DNA of 64,000 nucleotides from Sphingobacterium sp. HMA12 (GTDB taxonomy: Bacteria; Bacteroidota; Bacteroidia; Sphingobacteriales; Sphingobacteriaceae). This document shows, one piece after another, positions 52,212 to 60,307 of this stretch; positions within the stretch are counted from its first letter, which is position 1; every line of letters begins with the position of its first letter. Made by a program: the position numbers and the translations under genes. The notes under the pieces were generated by a model. That model was not told the DNA's origin and did no database searches. It saw only the letters and a program-made list of their open reading frames with translations. The stretch is taken from the NCBI RefSeq assembly GCF_002933815.1, contig NZ_BEYR01000003.1, positions 481,595 through 545,594 on the forward strand, given 5' to 3'.

Positions 52212-52661
52212 TTATAAATTATTATGTTTAATCTCCCGACCTAACCATACTTTGTATTTTTTCCATTGATTATAGTGAATAATCCATTCGCTAATCCATG
52301 GTATCATTTCGCAAAGTGATATATTTTTGTGTGGTATCTTATCGATGATGGGATGATATAGGCATAAAGAATTATCATGATAAAGATGTATATCATCGTT
52401 ATATTTTATAGTATCATCCTGAATAAAAATTCGATCATAGCGATATGTGTTAAATGGGGAATAAGAGAGCAAGATTTTATAAGACTTGCCCCCAATATTT
52501 AACTTTCCTTTACCTATAAGTTGTTTACGATTTTTATCAATAGAGAGTTTTAACCAGTTAAAGTGTTTCTCTACAAAATACTTTTGGACAAATAAAAATG
52601 TATACCAATCTTTTTGATGTTGTTTCTTAGTATTTTCCGCCAAAGTTGTGATGATTCCCAT
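52212..52661 (-). CDS. CBASS-associated E2-like protein (no E1)
   Basis: This protein of about 149 residues starts at ATG 52661 (MGIITTLAENTKKQHQKDWY); the longer frame from 52673 adds MDIK. The core FNWLKLSIDKNRKQLIGKGK, YSPFNTYRYDRIFI and YHDNSLCLYHPIIDKIPHK matches the E2-like ubiquitin-conjugating fold of short type II CBASS operons, with the candidate catalytic Cys in SLCLYHP. The end (MIPWISEWIIHYNQWKKYKV) is a conserved helix. It overlaps the CD-NTase stop by 35 bp. E2 proteins attach to or modify the cyclase C-terminus and prime it; no E1 or JAB gene is present. Confidence 0.8.
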   Translation of the reverse strand: MGIITTLAENTKKQHQKDWYTFLFVQKYFVEKHFNWLKLSIDKNRKQLIGKGKLNIGGKSYKILLSYSPFNTYRYDRIFIQDDTIKYNDDIHLYHDNSLCLYHPIIDKIPHKNISLCEMIPWISEWIIHYNQWKKYKVWLGREIKHNNL

Positions 52662-53802
52662 TTTTATATCCATTTGTTGAATTTATATTTCCATTTGGTG
52701 CGGTAAATGCAATATTTGCAGCTATTAACCCCGATGATTTCGCTAACGAATCCTTAGTTGAATGCGAAAAATTTTTGAATTGTTCGTTAAGCGATTTTTT
52801 ATATATGCCTTCTCCAAATAATTCGATATAATCATTGCCACTCGTCTCAAATGAATGTTTTAAATTTTGCCACTTCTTATGAAAATCTTCCACAAATCCA
52901 TAGAAGCTTCTATAGTGTGCGCTTGTCCAGAAGTCGGTAAAGTCTTCTTGGGAATTAACGGGGTTGAATATCTTAAATCTTCTATTTGTTCGAATTGAGT
53001 CCAGATAGCCAGTTTTTATCTTTGAAACGATGTTGTCCATAGCTTCAAAAATTGAGTTTTCAGCTGAATAGAAATGTGCAGCTAGCGTTGTGATGACGAT
53101 ACTAGAAACAGGATAATCTCTTTTCTCGAAATAAATATCGCGATATCTTTTAAGAAGCTGCACTACCCTTTGCAGTGGGGTTTTTAAATAAGCTTCCTCA
53201 GGTAGCCGTTCGGTCTCTATTTGAGCCTTCAATAAGACATCGGCATACCTACCAAGTAAAGGTTCTTTTGCAGAATTCGCTATGTTTAAAAACCAATTAG
53301 CAAATCCCTTCGGATTTCCTGAAGACCAGTCGTGAAGAGCTTTTTCAGGAATCATTATCATTTCTTTTTCCGATACGTTAATCATACAAGCTGGAAGTAT
53401 GTCCATGTGAAAGTCGCTTTTGTAGTTAAGTCGTACGCATCTCTTTTTTTTCTCTAGAATCGTTCTGTAATATCCATCCTTTTCCAATGCCTTAACTAAT
53501 GCATTATATATCTCAGAAGGAGAATGTCGATAGAACGGATCATAGATATGTAGAACTACATCTAAATCAAAATCTGCGTCATTAATTGGGCGCACTGTTG
53601 CTCCAATTCTTTTCGACCCCTGCGCATATACCTCAATTACCAAACCATCAAAAAAGTCTTTATCATTTTTTAAAAGTTCCGATACAGCATTGTATGCGGA
53701 TTCCATTCTTTGTATACGAGTATTATCTAATTGTAACTCTTGAGCTATTCGAGCTAAAAGTTCCTCTCTTTGAAGAATATAATTGTTAAAAATGTCTACC
53801 AT
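52627..53802 (-). CDS. CD-NTase (CBASS oligonucleotide cyclase)
   Basis: This 391-residue nucleotidyltransferase has AQGSKRIGATVRPINDADFD near residues 60-79 (GS motif and DFDLD metal site) and the third acidic residue at Asp134 in FHMDILPA. A C-terminal helical domain follows (LQRVVQLLKRYRDIYFEKRD, SSIVITTLAAHFYSA). It should make a cyclic di- or trinucleotide after phage infection. The last 40 residues are Asn/Gly-rich and end FGGKY, a plausible substrate for the E2-like partner. It lies 3 bp after the NUDIX effector gene. Confidence 0.92.
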   Translation of the reverse strand: MVDIFNNYILQREELLARIAQELQLDNTRIQRMESAYNAVSELLKNDKDFFDGLVIEVYAQGSKRIGATVRPINDADFDLDVVLHIYDPFYRHSPSEIYNALVKALEKDGYYRTILEKKKRCVRLNYKSDFHMDILPACMINVSEKEMIMIPEKALHDWSSGNPKGFANWFLNIANSAKEPLLGRYADVLLKAQIETERLPEEAYLKTPLQRVVQLLKRYRDIYFEKRDYPVSSIVITTLAAHFYSAENSIFEAMDNIVSKIKTGYLDSIRTNRRFKIFNPVNSQEDFTDFWTSAHYRSFYGFVEDFHKKWQNLKHSFETSGNDYIELFGEGIYKKSLNEQFKNFSHSTKDSLAKSSGLIAANIAFTAPNGNINSTNGYKNGNHHNFGGKY

Positions 53803-53804
53803 AT

Positions 53805-54557
53805 TTAAAAAGTTTGATTTATGAGTAATTTAGTGTGTTGGCCTATTCGGGCGACTTGTTTACCATTTTGCAACAATCGCAACTGTTCTATATCATCACA
53901 ACTTACGACTGCATATCCTTTAGATAAATCCAAGGGATGTTTAGAGATATCTATAAGTGCTTTTTTTTGTGCTTGATCTGGTAAAAGCTCAAAAACGTCA
54001 AAGACGAGAATTTCATAACAATTGAAGTATTCACTCCATGATAAGTTTTTAGAATATCGCCGAATATGTTTATGGTTAAAATGTTGAAATACATTTGAGT
54101 CTAAAATCCCGTTATGAAGTAATTCCTCGACAAATTCTCTACGTGGTTCAGTTTCTCTTTCTTGACCTTTTTCAAACCATTTAAGCACATCTAAGACATT
54201 TTTACCTTGTACAGTAAATCGTAAATCAGCGTTACTTTTTTCATCTACATCTAATCCGTTCTTTTTGTTATCAGGTGCATATCCCCAAGAATTAAATAAA
54301 GAATCATCTCCATAACGTTTGTATGCCCCTCCGACAGGTTGAAGTTGGTTTTCTATTCTACGATTTAAAACCAGTAGATATTTGTTCGTGTCAGGAATTT
54401 GTATCTTATACAAACCACTCATTGAAAACCTTATCTGCTTTTTTTTATGTTGTCCAATTTTTGTTTTCCAATATAATTCTAATTGCTTACGGTTCTCCCA
54501 AACCACACTAGCGCCTTTAGTAATTAGACTTTCACCTATTGTTGTAATTAACCCCAT
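53805..54557 (-). CDS. SMODS-associated NUDIX-domain effector (candidate)
   Basis: This 250-residue protein has no signal or membrane helix. The N-terminus (MGLITTIGESLITKGASVVW) is amphipathic. A NUDIX-like fold follows: YLLVLNRRIENQLQPVGGAY, then the partial NUDIX box EPRREFVEELL near residues 137-147. The end (FDVFELLPDQAQKKALIDIS) is conserved in SMODS-associated NUDIX (Sa_NUDIX) proteins. In known CBASS such domains are usually joined to membrane helices, so a soluble version is unusual. It could bind or hydrolyse the cyclic nucleotide signal. It is first in the leftward CBASS operon. Confidence 0.75.
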   Translation of the reverse strand: MGLITTIGESLITKGASVVWENRKQLELYWKTKIGQHKKKQIRFSMSGLYKIQIPDTNKYLLVLNRRIENQLQPVGGAYKRYGDDSLFNSWGYAPDNKKNGLDVDEKSNADLRFTVQGKNVLDVLKWFEKGQERETEPRREFVEELLHNGILDSNVFQHFNHKHIRRYSKNLSWSEYFNCYEILVFDVFELLPDQAQKKALIDISKHPLDLSKGYAVVSCDDIEQLRLLQNGKQVARIGQHTKLLINQTF

Positions 54558-54768
54558 GATTTTATATTTAAATTAAAATTTCTATTCATTGTAGTATACT
54601 TTGAAAAGTGTGTAGTAGACTGTCTTATTTTTTCTGTTATTTGTTTTTCTATATTGAGTGTATTATATTTAATCTTTAAGTTATGTTAACCTCTATTATA
54701 GTCATAACCGGAAGGTTTTTAAATTACACCATTGGTGTAAAAAAATATTTTTCGGGTTATTAACAATT
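54558..54768. promoter_or_regulatory. Divergent CBASS / sigma-ImmA intergenic region with palindrome
   Basis: This 211-bp region drives the CBASS operon leftward and the sigma-like operon rightward. It contains a perfect palindrome TTACACCATTGGTGTAA (54724-54740), 28 bp before ATG 54769 and about 166 bp from the CBASS start. It is a candidate operator. No exact TAnnTTTG box was found on either strand. Confidence 0.5.
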
Positions 54769-55359
54769 ATGAAATTAGGCAAGTATTATTATCACAACCA
54801 GAAGAAGACTGATCAGCTGACCGATACAGAATGGAAAATTGCTTTAAAGAAATGTAAGGAACATCTCAGATGGAGGATGAAACAGAAGACATTGTCTGGG
54901 GCGCATAGCTCAAGTAATTTGGGTATGGAGGCAATCGATTATTATTTGGGTATAGCTTTTGAGAAGATATTAAGTGGAGAATGGGAGTGGAAAGATGAAT
55001 ACACTTTGGGCCAGCAGATGATTCGAATTGCAGATAGTGCAATAAGTAAAAGCGTTGATAAGATAAAAACTGAGAAACATGAGGCTTTACAAATAAAGTA
55101 TATTGATGTCGAGCATGAGTTTTATGATTTGGCCGAACCTCCAGATGATAACAATAATGAAGTGACTACTGAGAATCTTAAGACAATCGAGAACGCTGTG
55201 GCTGGCGATCCGCAGCTCGAGTTAATGATTGAAGCGATAAAAGAAGGATGCAAAAGAGCAGAAATAGCAGCGCTGCTGGATTTGAATGTTCGGCAATTTG
55301 ATAAGCTCAAAGAGAAATTAATACGTAGAGTGAAGCAATACGGTGAAAAAAGGAAATAA
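54769..55359 (+). CDS. Sigma-factor-like regulator
   Basis: This 196-residue protein resembles ECF-like sigma factors: an N-terminal helical part (ALKKCKEHLRWRMKQKTLSG, AIDYYLGIAFEKILSGEWEW), then a C-terminal HTH resembling region 4 (IEAIKEGCKRAEIAALLDLN, VRQFDKLKEKLIRRVKQYG). It lacks the classic FecI-type spacing and has no FecR partner. It is the first of three overlapping or touching genes with a 135-residue protein and an ImmA/IrrE protease. It is divergent from CBASS and may control it. Confidence 0.7.
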   Translation: MKLGKYYYHNQKKTDQLTDTEWKIALKKCKEHLRWRMKQKTLSGAHSSSNLGMEAIDYYLGIAFEKILSGEWEWKDEYTLGQQMIRIADSAISKSVDKIKTEKHEALQIKYIDVEHEFYDLAEPPDDNNNEVTTENLKTIENAVAGDPQLELMIEAIKEGCKRAEIAALLDLNVRQFDKLKEKLIRRVKQYGEKRK

Positions 55360-55360
55360 C

Positions 55361-55768
55361 ATGACTTCTAAAAATACTAAACAAATATTAAGTGACTTAT
55401 ATGGTCTTATGATGGAGATTAACTATCACCGTTCAGACGACGATGTTTTAAGTGAGTTACAGGAAAGACCGGACCAACAGCTTGATAAGCATTTGATTCA
55501 AATTAAAAGATTAAAGGCTAAACTAAAAGCAAGTGCGAATGAGAACAGGTTTAATAAAGTTCTTGAATATTTGGAAAAGTTAAAAAATAAAGGATTAGAG
55601 GAGATAAAAAAATCATTAAGCCCCGAAGAACAAAGTAAACTTGTTCCTTTATTTAGGAAGTTTGATAACCTTACAGAAAAAGATGAGAAGGATATATTAG
55701 AGGATAGTGAGTTTTTATATTATATAGAGTTATTAAAGGATAAATTGGATTCTGATGAAAATGCCTGA
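55361..55768 (+). CDS. Hypothetical helical protein between sigma-like and ImmA/IrrE genes
   Basis: These 135 residues start at ATG 55361, 2 bp after the preceding stop; an earlier GTG would overlap. It is charged and all-helical (LDKHLIQIKRLKAKLKASAN, LEYLEKLKNKGLEEIKKSL), with no HTH or membrane segment recognised. Position between a sigma-like factor and a protease suggests an anti-sigma or adaptor that the protease could cleave, by analogy with ImmR/ImmA and CapH/CapP. This is inference. The next gene overlaps its stop by 14 bp. Confidence 0.6.
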   Translation: MTSKNTKQILSDLYGLMMEINYHRSDDDVLSELQERPDQQLDKHLIQIKRLKAKLKASANENRFNKVLEYLEKLKNKGLEEIKKSLSPEEQSKLVPLFRKFDNLTEKDEKDILEDSEFLYYIELLKDKLDSDENA

Positions 55769-56522
55769 AAGTACTGCCTTAGGATTACAAAATAGTTTAG
55801 GATGGATGTCACCAGATGATTTTACACTGGATGAAATAGCTAGTTCATTAAATATCGTAATTAAAGAAAAAACTTTGGCGGGGGCAGAAGGTAGAATATT
55901 AATAAAGGGAGACTCTGGTGTTATTACAATTGATAGCTCAATTTGCTCAGAAGGAAAGAGAAATTTTGTTCTAGCACATGAAATCGGTCATTTTTTAATG
56001 CATAAAGACGCTGTGGCCCTGTTTTCGGAAACGGATATGACATTAAATGAATGGTATAAAAAAGGTAATCAAGAAAATGAAGCAAATTGCTTTGCTACAG
56101 AATTTTTACTGCCGCGAAGGTTATTTGTTTCACTAGTTGAAAGTAAACGACTTTCTTTGTCCTTGATTGAAGATCTGAGTTCCTATTTTCATACTTCTAT
56201 TCTTGCTACATTTCTGCGATATGTTGACTTAGGAAAATTTCCTCTAATGGTTGTATTTATAGAAAATGGTATAGTTAAATGGAAAAGAGCGTCTAAAGAT
56301 TTTCCTTTCACATGGATTCCTAAAGATTTTAGACTACCAGTTTATACTGTGGCAGGAGATTTGTTTTATAATAAGACTATTGAAACTAAACCTCAGAAGG
56401 TTGACGCAGTCGAATGGTTCAGTGAGGACTTTGAGATTAAAAATAAATCCGATTGGAAATTATGGGAGCAATGCTATCAAGTGGGGGCAAATTCAATAGT
56501 TAGTTGCCTTTGGACATATTAA
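55755..56522 (+). CDS. ImmA/IrrE (COG2856) family metallopeptidase
   Basis: This 255-residue protein has the zinc motif FVLAHEIGHFLMHK (HExxH) near residue 76 and the downstream third ligand in NEANCFATEFLLPRRLFVSL. The family cleaves HTH repressors or sigma regulators (ImmA of ICEBs1, IrrE of Deinococcus, CapP of some CBASS systems). A C-terminal 100-residue domain (VDLGKFPLMVVFIENGIVKW) is typical. The start overlaps the preceding gene by 14 bp, indicating coupled expression. Confidence 0.85.
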   Translation: MKMPESTALGLQNSLGWMSPDDFTLDEIASSLNIVIKEKTLAGAEGRILIKGDSGVITIDSSICSEGKRNFVLAHEIGHFLMHKDAVALFSETDMTLNEWYKKGNQENEANCFATEFLLPRRLFVSLVESKRLSLSLIEDLSSYFHTSILATFLRYVDLGKFPLMVVFIENGIVKWKRASKDFPFTWIPKDFRLPVYTVAGDLFYNKTIETKPQKVDAVEWFSEDFEIKNKSDWKLWEQCYQVGANSIVSCLWTY

Positions 56523-56560
56523 ATTATTAACTCGTTAATCATTAATACACCATACCATGT

Positions 56561-57298
56561 TTAATTAAGCTTCCTCTGCCGCAACATCCACTCATAAATT
56601 TCAGTATTGGTCTCATAAAGATATTGAATTCCGTGGCCTTCACCTGCAATGCGATGGAAGATGATATTCCCCTCGCATTTATTAAGAAAATCGGCTATTC
56701 GTTCTGTTTCTTGTTTGGAGATTTCGTCATCTGCCGTGCCGTGATAAGTCAGGATTGGAATGTCTTTAAGGGTACAAATTCGAGTGGTGTCGTTATCATT
56801 TATTCCTCCGCATAATGGAACAATAGCTGCGATTTTTTCGGGGTGATCCAATGCTGTAATGTACGTTCCGTAGCCGCCCATACTTATTCCGGTTACATAA
56901 ACACGGCTTTTATCGACGCGGTATTTGGAGGTAACTTCATCATATAGCGAATCAAACCAATTTTCCGTAGACCAATACTTCCCCTCTGGACATTGCGGAG
57001 CGACCATAATAAAATCGAATTCCTTTCTTTGATCTACCAAATAGGGGAGACCATAGATCTTTAGTTTTTCTAAATTATTTCCCTTTTGAGATCCACCGTG
57101 GAGATAGATAACCAATGGATATTTGGACTTGTCTGTATTATAGCTTTTAGGCAAGTATGTTAAATGCTTATAATTGGCTTTTGGTTTTTCTTGAGCAATT
57201 GACTGCGACATAAAGAAGCTGAAAACGATTAATATGAGCAGGTTAGGATAGAGATAAAGCTTCGTTCTGAAGATTTTGATAAGTGATTGGAAAGTCAT
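56561..57298 (-). CDS. Secreted alpha/beta hydrolase (esterase-like)
   Basis: This 245-residue protein has a signal peptide (LLILIVFSFFMSQSIAQ). The alpha/beta hydrolase motifs are LVIYLHGGSQKG (oxyanion), GISMGGYGTYITAL (nucleophile Ser), ILTYHGTADDEI (Asp) and GEGHGI (His). It resembles dienelactone-hydrolase or PHB-depolymerase-like secreted esterases. The substrate is unknown. It is convergent with the ImmA/IrrE gene and 30 bp upstream of nothing recognised in the same operon except 57328. Confidence 0.85.
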   Translation of the reverse strand: MTFQSLIKIFRTKLYLYPNLLILIVFSFFMSQSIAQEKPKANYKHLTYLPKSYNTDKSKYPLVIYLHGGSQKGNNLEKLKIYGLPYLVDQRKEFDFIMVAPQCPEGKYWSTENWFDSLYDEVTSKYRVDKSRVYVTGISMGGYGTYITALDHPEKIAAIVPLCGGINDNDTTRICTLKDIPILTYHGTADDEISKQETERIADFLNKCEGNIIFHRIAGEGHGIQYLYETNTEIYEWMLRQRKLN

Positions 57299-57327
57299 AT
57301 AAAGAAGATAATGGGTTTACTAATTTT

Positions 57328-57900
57328 TTAATTCTGTGCTAATGCTGCAATACATTCCTCCCGTATTTCCCAGAGCTCATCTAATGTATATGGAATTTTA
57401 TTGATATCGATCCAGCGTGCTAAGTAATCTTTGTGATATTGAACTTTATAGTTGGTGATTTGATCCGGGCTAATTTCGACTTCTTTTAAAAGGTTCAGCT
57501 CAAATTCGACAACGTTTACACCAATGCCAGTAAAGTCCAACATCTGATTTTCATTTCGTAAATAATTGTGGGCTTCTGGGATATATTTTAGATCATATTT
57601 GGTTAGAACATCCTTGATAGCAGGGGTATTCTTACTATTCATGGTGAAAATTCCCAACATAAGCCTTAGACTGCTGTTACCGTTTTCATCAGCCAATCTT
57701 TTCAAGAGTGCATGTTTTGTACTGCAAGTTCCACATAATTCATCAAACAAAACCAGTGCATTATTTTTATTGTGATTACGTTTATAATCGAGGTTCTCTA
57801 CCCAATAACAAGCTTGCGCAAAGCTGTTTATAGCTAAATTGTTGAATGATCCGGAAACAATTCCATTCTTGCCGTCAATTTCAAAATTAGGTGCTCTCAT
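57328..57900 (-). CDS. Transglutaminase-like hypothetical protein
   Basis: These 190 residues contain LFDELCGTCSTKHALLKRLA, similar to the Cys motif of transglutaminase-like proteins (CGxCSxKH). The remainder is helical and not otherwise recognised. It has no signal peptide. It overlaps the next gene (57887) by 14 bp. The assignment rests on one motif only. Confidence 0.55.
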   Translation of the reverse strand: MRAPNFEIDGKNGIVSGSFNNLAINSFAQACYWVENLDYKRNHNKNNALVLFDELCGTCSTKHALLKRLADENGNSSLRLMLGIFTMNSKNTPAIKDVLTKYDLKYIPEAHNYLRNENQMLDFTGIGVNVVEFELNLLKEVEISPDQITNYKVQYHKDYLARWIDINKIPYTLDELWEIREECIAALAQN

Positions 57901-58414
57901 TCTTTATTACAATTTTATTTGTTTCGCTATTATAGATCATATTTAAGTGCCTGTTCCAATTACAAAACTCATCACAGGTAAACTCAAGTATAGGTCCACT
58001 CCAAGTTGTGAACTTGATGTCGTCCATCTCAATTGGGCTAGAAATAGTCTCTTTATGCTGTATACTATTTGTGATTCTTGTTAGGTGATAATAGTCTGAG
58101 ACAATAAAATCGCCGAAAGGTGTTGCCGTTAAGTTTCGATATTGTGGATGTTCCTCTAGGTCCACTAGATCTCCATTGATGCTATTAAGTTGATATAGGT
58201 AATCTGAGGTCAAAATCAAGACGATATTTTTTATTAAAGAAATCGACACATCTGTCGGAAAACCTCTAAAGACACCACACCATTCTGAATAATCATCGTT
58301 TATAAATTTGATATATGTCCAATCCTGGGAATTCCATGGGCTATCATTATCATAGATTCTCTCTTCGTATTCTCCAGAATAAGGACGGTTTACTATTTGG
58401 CCTTCAATGATCAT
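57887..58414 (-). CDS. Hypothetical protein
   Basis: This 175-residue soluble protein (MIIEGQIVNRPYSGEYEERI, FINDDYSEWCGVFRGFPTDV, ILEFTCDEFCNWNRHLNMI) is strand-rich with acidic and aromatic residues. No family is recognised. It is coupled to the transglutaminase-like gene by a 14-bp overlap. An immunity or beta-propeller-like role is possible but not supported. Confidence 0.5.
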   Translation of the reverse strand: MIIEGQIVNRPYSGEYEERIYDNDSPWNSQDWTYIKFINDDYSEWCGVFRGFPTDVSISLIKNIVLILTSDYLYQLNSINGDLVDLEEHPQYRNLTATPFGDFIVSDYYHLTRITNSIQHKETISSPIEMDDIKFTTWSGPILEFTCDEFCNWNRHLNMIYNSETNKIVIKNEST

Positions 58415-58694
58415 TTTTGTATTTACCTGTTTATTTTTTCCATCATTTTAGTTTGTCTGACGAGATATAATAATGCTCCTTCATGATTGGTTATATTGAA
58501 TTTATAACCTAATTTAAATAAAGTTATTTAGCTAATACTAATGAAAAACAACAATGAATGTATTTCTCCAGTTGATATCTGCTTCCTTTATGGAATCCCT
58601 CATGTTTTGGTATCATTAATATCTAGCTTTTTTATGATGTCTCTTACTAGTCACTAGGTTAAGTAATGGTATATTTGTGTCAAACGGTAAAATT

Positions 58695-58922
58695 ATGTCT
58701 CGATCAGTACGGAAAACTAAAATATTCGGAATTACTACCACGGAGTCTGAGAAACAAGATAAAAGACGATGGAATAGGACTTTTAGAAAATTTTGTCGGA
58801 AATTGGTGCTTTCCGGAAAAGAGGCTCCTCATAAAATTCATAGTGTTACTGAGGTCTGGAGTGGCGCAAAAGATGGAAAGCGGTATAATCATAATGCCAC
58901 AAAAAGAGATATGAGAAAATAG
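58695..58922 (+). CDS. Small basic protein
   Basis: These 75 residues start at ATG 58695 (MSRSVRKTKIFGITTTESEK, then KQDKRRWNRTFRKF). It is very basic (about 30 percent Lys/Arg). It resembles a widespread small family that begins M-x-R-S-x-K-K-T-x-I-x-G-x-T-T and ends with asparagine and lysine residues. The family has no known function; a nucleic-acid-binding role is plausible from charge. It lies alone on the plus strand between leftward genes. Confidence 0.6.
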   Translation: MSRSVRKTKIFGITTTESEKQDKRRWNRTFRKFCRKLVLSGKEAPHKIHSVTEVWSGAKDGKRYNHNATKRDMRK

Positions 58923-58947
58923 CTGATTATTCTCACGTTCCTCTGTT

Positions 58948-59619
58948 TCAAAGATTGTCGATTATACTTTGAATAAAAGCATCAGACGCTAAATTTTTAA
59001 CAGTATTTTTATTGAGTATACCATTCTGTTCTTTTAAGACATACTCACTAGTTTTAAACCACTGAATCGGTATTCCGTCTATTTTTTTATCTGGCAAATA
59101 AGAATAAGTGAAATTCAGTTTTTCGATGCCGGAGACCAATTTCTTTACTTCATCGGCGTAATTTTTCAGTTGTGACACGCTTAGGCTATCTTCGATCCTT
59201 TTTGTCAACAAAGTGTTTTCAAACAATCTTGATTCGGTAAGTTTAATTACTTCAATAAAAGAAGCGATCGACGAATCATCAAAACCATCCCACCAATAAT
59301 CACGTAGTTTCTCATTTTCAGTGTCAAAATAAATTTTCCGTTCTTCTGCCGTTATAAGAAATCCTGGACGTATATAACTTTCTTCGGGGATATCTCCCCA
59401 GACAGCGCCCCAGCTGGTGGTTTTAGAATAATAGAAGGTTCCAGTAAAGGCGTTTTCTATAAATCTGCTAATTGTTAAACCTAAAGACAAATAAAAGCCG
59501 TTTTCTAGTTTTCTTGAAAAATCCTTGCGCACCGGACATTGATTCCTTAAAATATACATATCTAGTGCTTCTAAAGGAGCCTTGACTTTAGAGATTAATT
59601 TTGCTTTTGTTAATTTCAA
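58948..59619 (-). CDS. Hypothetical protein
   Basis: This 223-residue soluble protein (MKLTKAKLISKVKAPLEALD, ILRNQCPVRKDFSRKLENG, YWWDGFDDSSIASFIEVIKL) has a mixed alpha/beta pattern and no catalytic motif that I recognise. It lies 9 bp after the HTH protein gene on the same strand, so the two are probably co-transcribed. Confidence 0.55.
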   Translation of the reverse strand: MKLTKAKLISKVKAPLEALDMYILRNQCPVRKDFSRKLENGFYLSLGLTISRFIENAFTGTFYYSKTTSWGAVWGDIPEESYIRPGFLITAEERKIYFDTENEKLRDYWWDGFDDSSIASFIEVIKLTESRLFENTLLTKRIEDSLSVSQLKNYADEVKKLVSGIEKLNFTYSYLPDKKIDGIPIQWFKTSEYVLKEQNGILNKNTVKNLASDAFIQSIIDNL

Positions 59620-59628
59620 TTGGTCAAT

Positions 59629-60297
59629 TTAATTATTTCTAAAGTAAACAAACCTCCCATTCTCATCTTTCTTACTTGTCAATTTAGGCGTTCCTTTTGT
59701 ACCGTTACATGCCTTTAATGCATTTGCAAGAAACAATGGACGTATTGTGCCACCAAGTTCCTTTTCATAGTCTTTGAGAATTTGTAGAGCATTTTTAGAT
59801 TCGTTAAAATATCCTGTGGAGATTTGATGAAGTACCCATTCTTTAACCGATTGTTCTGAGATTATACTGGGGGATTCGAGTAATAAATCTTTTGACTCGG
59901 CAGATAAAGTGCCTATAAGTTCTATTCGACCATCTTTGAAGAATCTTTCAGCTTTATAAACAATCGGGGCCGATTCATTCCCTGCTACAGATATTTGAAT
60001 TGTATAATCTGTTTGAGTTATATCTGGAACTATCTGCTCAATACTACAATCGAAAATCTCACGGAATATATTATTAAATGGTACGGAGTAAATCAAGGTA
60101 TGGGTGGGATCTTCAGAGTCACGAACATAAAAGTCGCGTTGGCCCATGAGGAAAGAAAGTTCGAATTGGCTATAACCTCTTTTCTTCCTCAAAAGAAATA
60201 TATTGAGCATTTTTTCGGCCTCTACTCGTGGCATGGCAGTAATATTAATTATTTCAAATTTGAGATCAACTAGCATAAAATTGGCCATTTCTTTCAC
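59629..60297 (-). CDS. XRE-like HTH protein
   Basis: This 222-residue protein contains an XRE-like helix-turn-helix segment, MLNIFLLRKKRGYSQFELSF to LMGQRDFYVRD, near residues 30-58. A strand-rich middle and a helical C-terminus follow. It is expected to be a transcription regulator or antitoxin-like protein. It lies between two hypothetical genes, with gaps of 9 and 10 bp, so this is a likely three-gene leftward operon. Confidence 0.6.
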   Translation of the reverse strand: MKEMANFMLVDLKFEIINITAMPRVEAEKMLNIFLLRKKRGYSQFELSFLMGQRDFYVRDSEDPTHTLIYSVPFNNIFREIFDCSIEQIVPDITQTDYTIQISVAGNESAPIVYKAERFFKDGRIELIGTLSAESKDLLLESPSIISEQSVKEWVLHQISTGYFNESKNALQILKDYEKELGGTIRPLFLANALKACNGTKGTPKLTSKKDENGRFVYFRNN

Positions 60298-60307
60298 CGC
60301 AAAGATA

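Noticed and set aside
54480..54500. TTACGGTTCTCCC near the CBASS start
   Set aside because: The second half-site CCGTA is missing, and it lies within coding sequence.
56840..56875. TACGTTCCGTA as a further regulon box
   Set aside because: Spacing between the half-sites is wrong and no -7 box follows at 21-22 bp; it lies inside the hydrolase gene.
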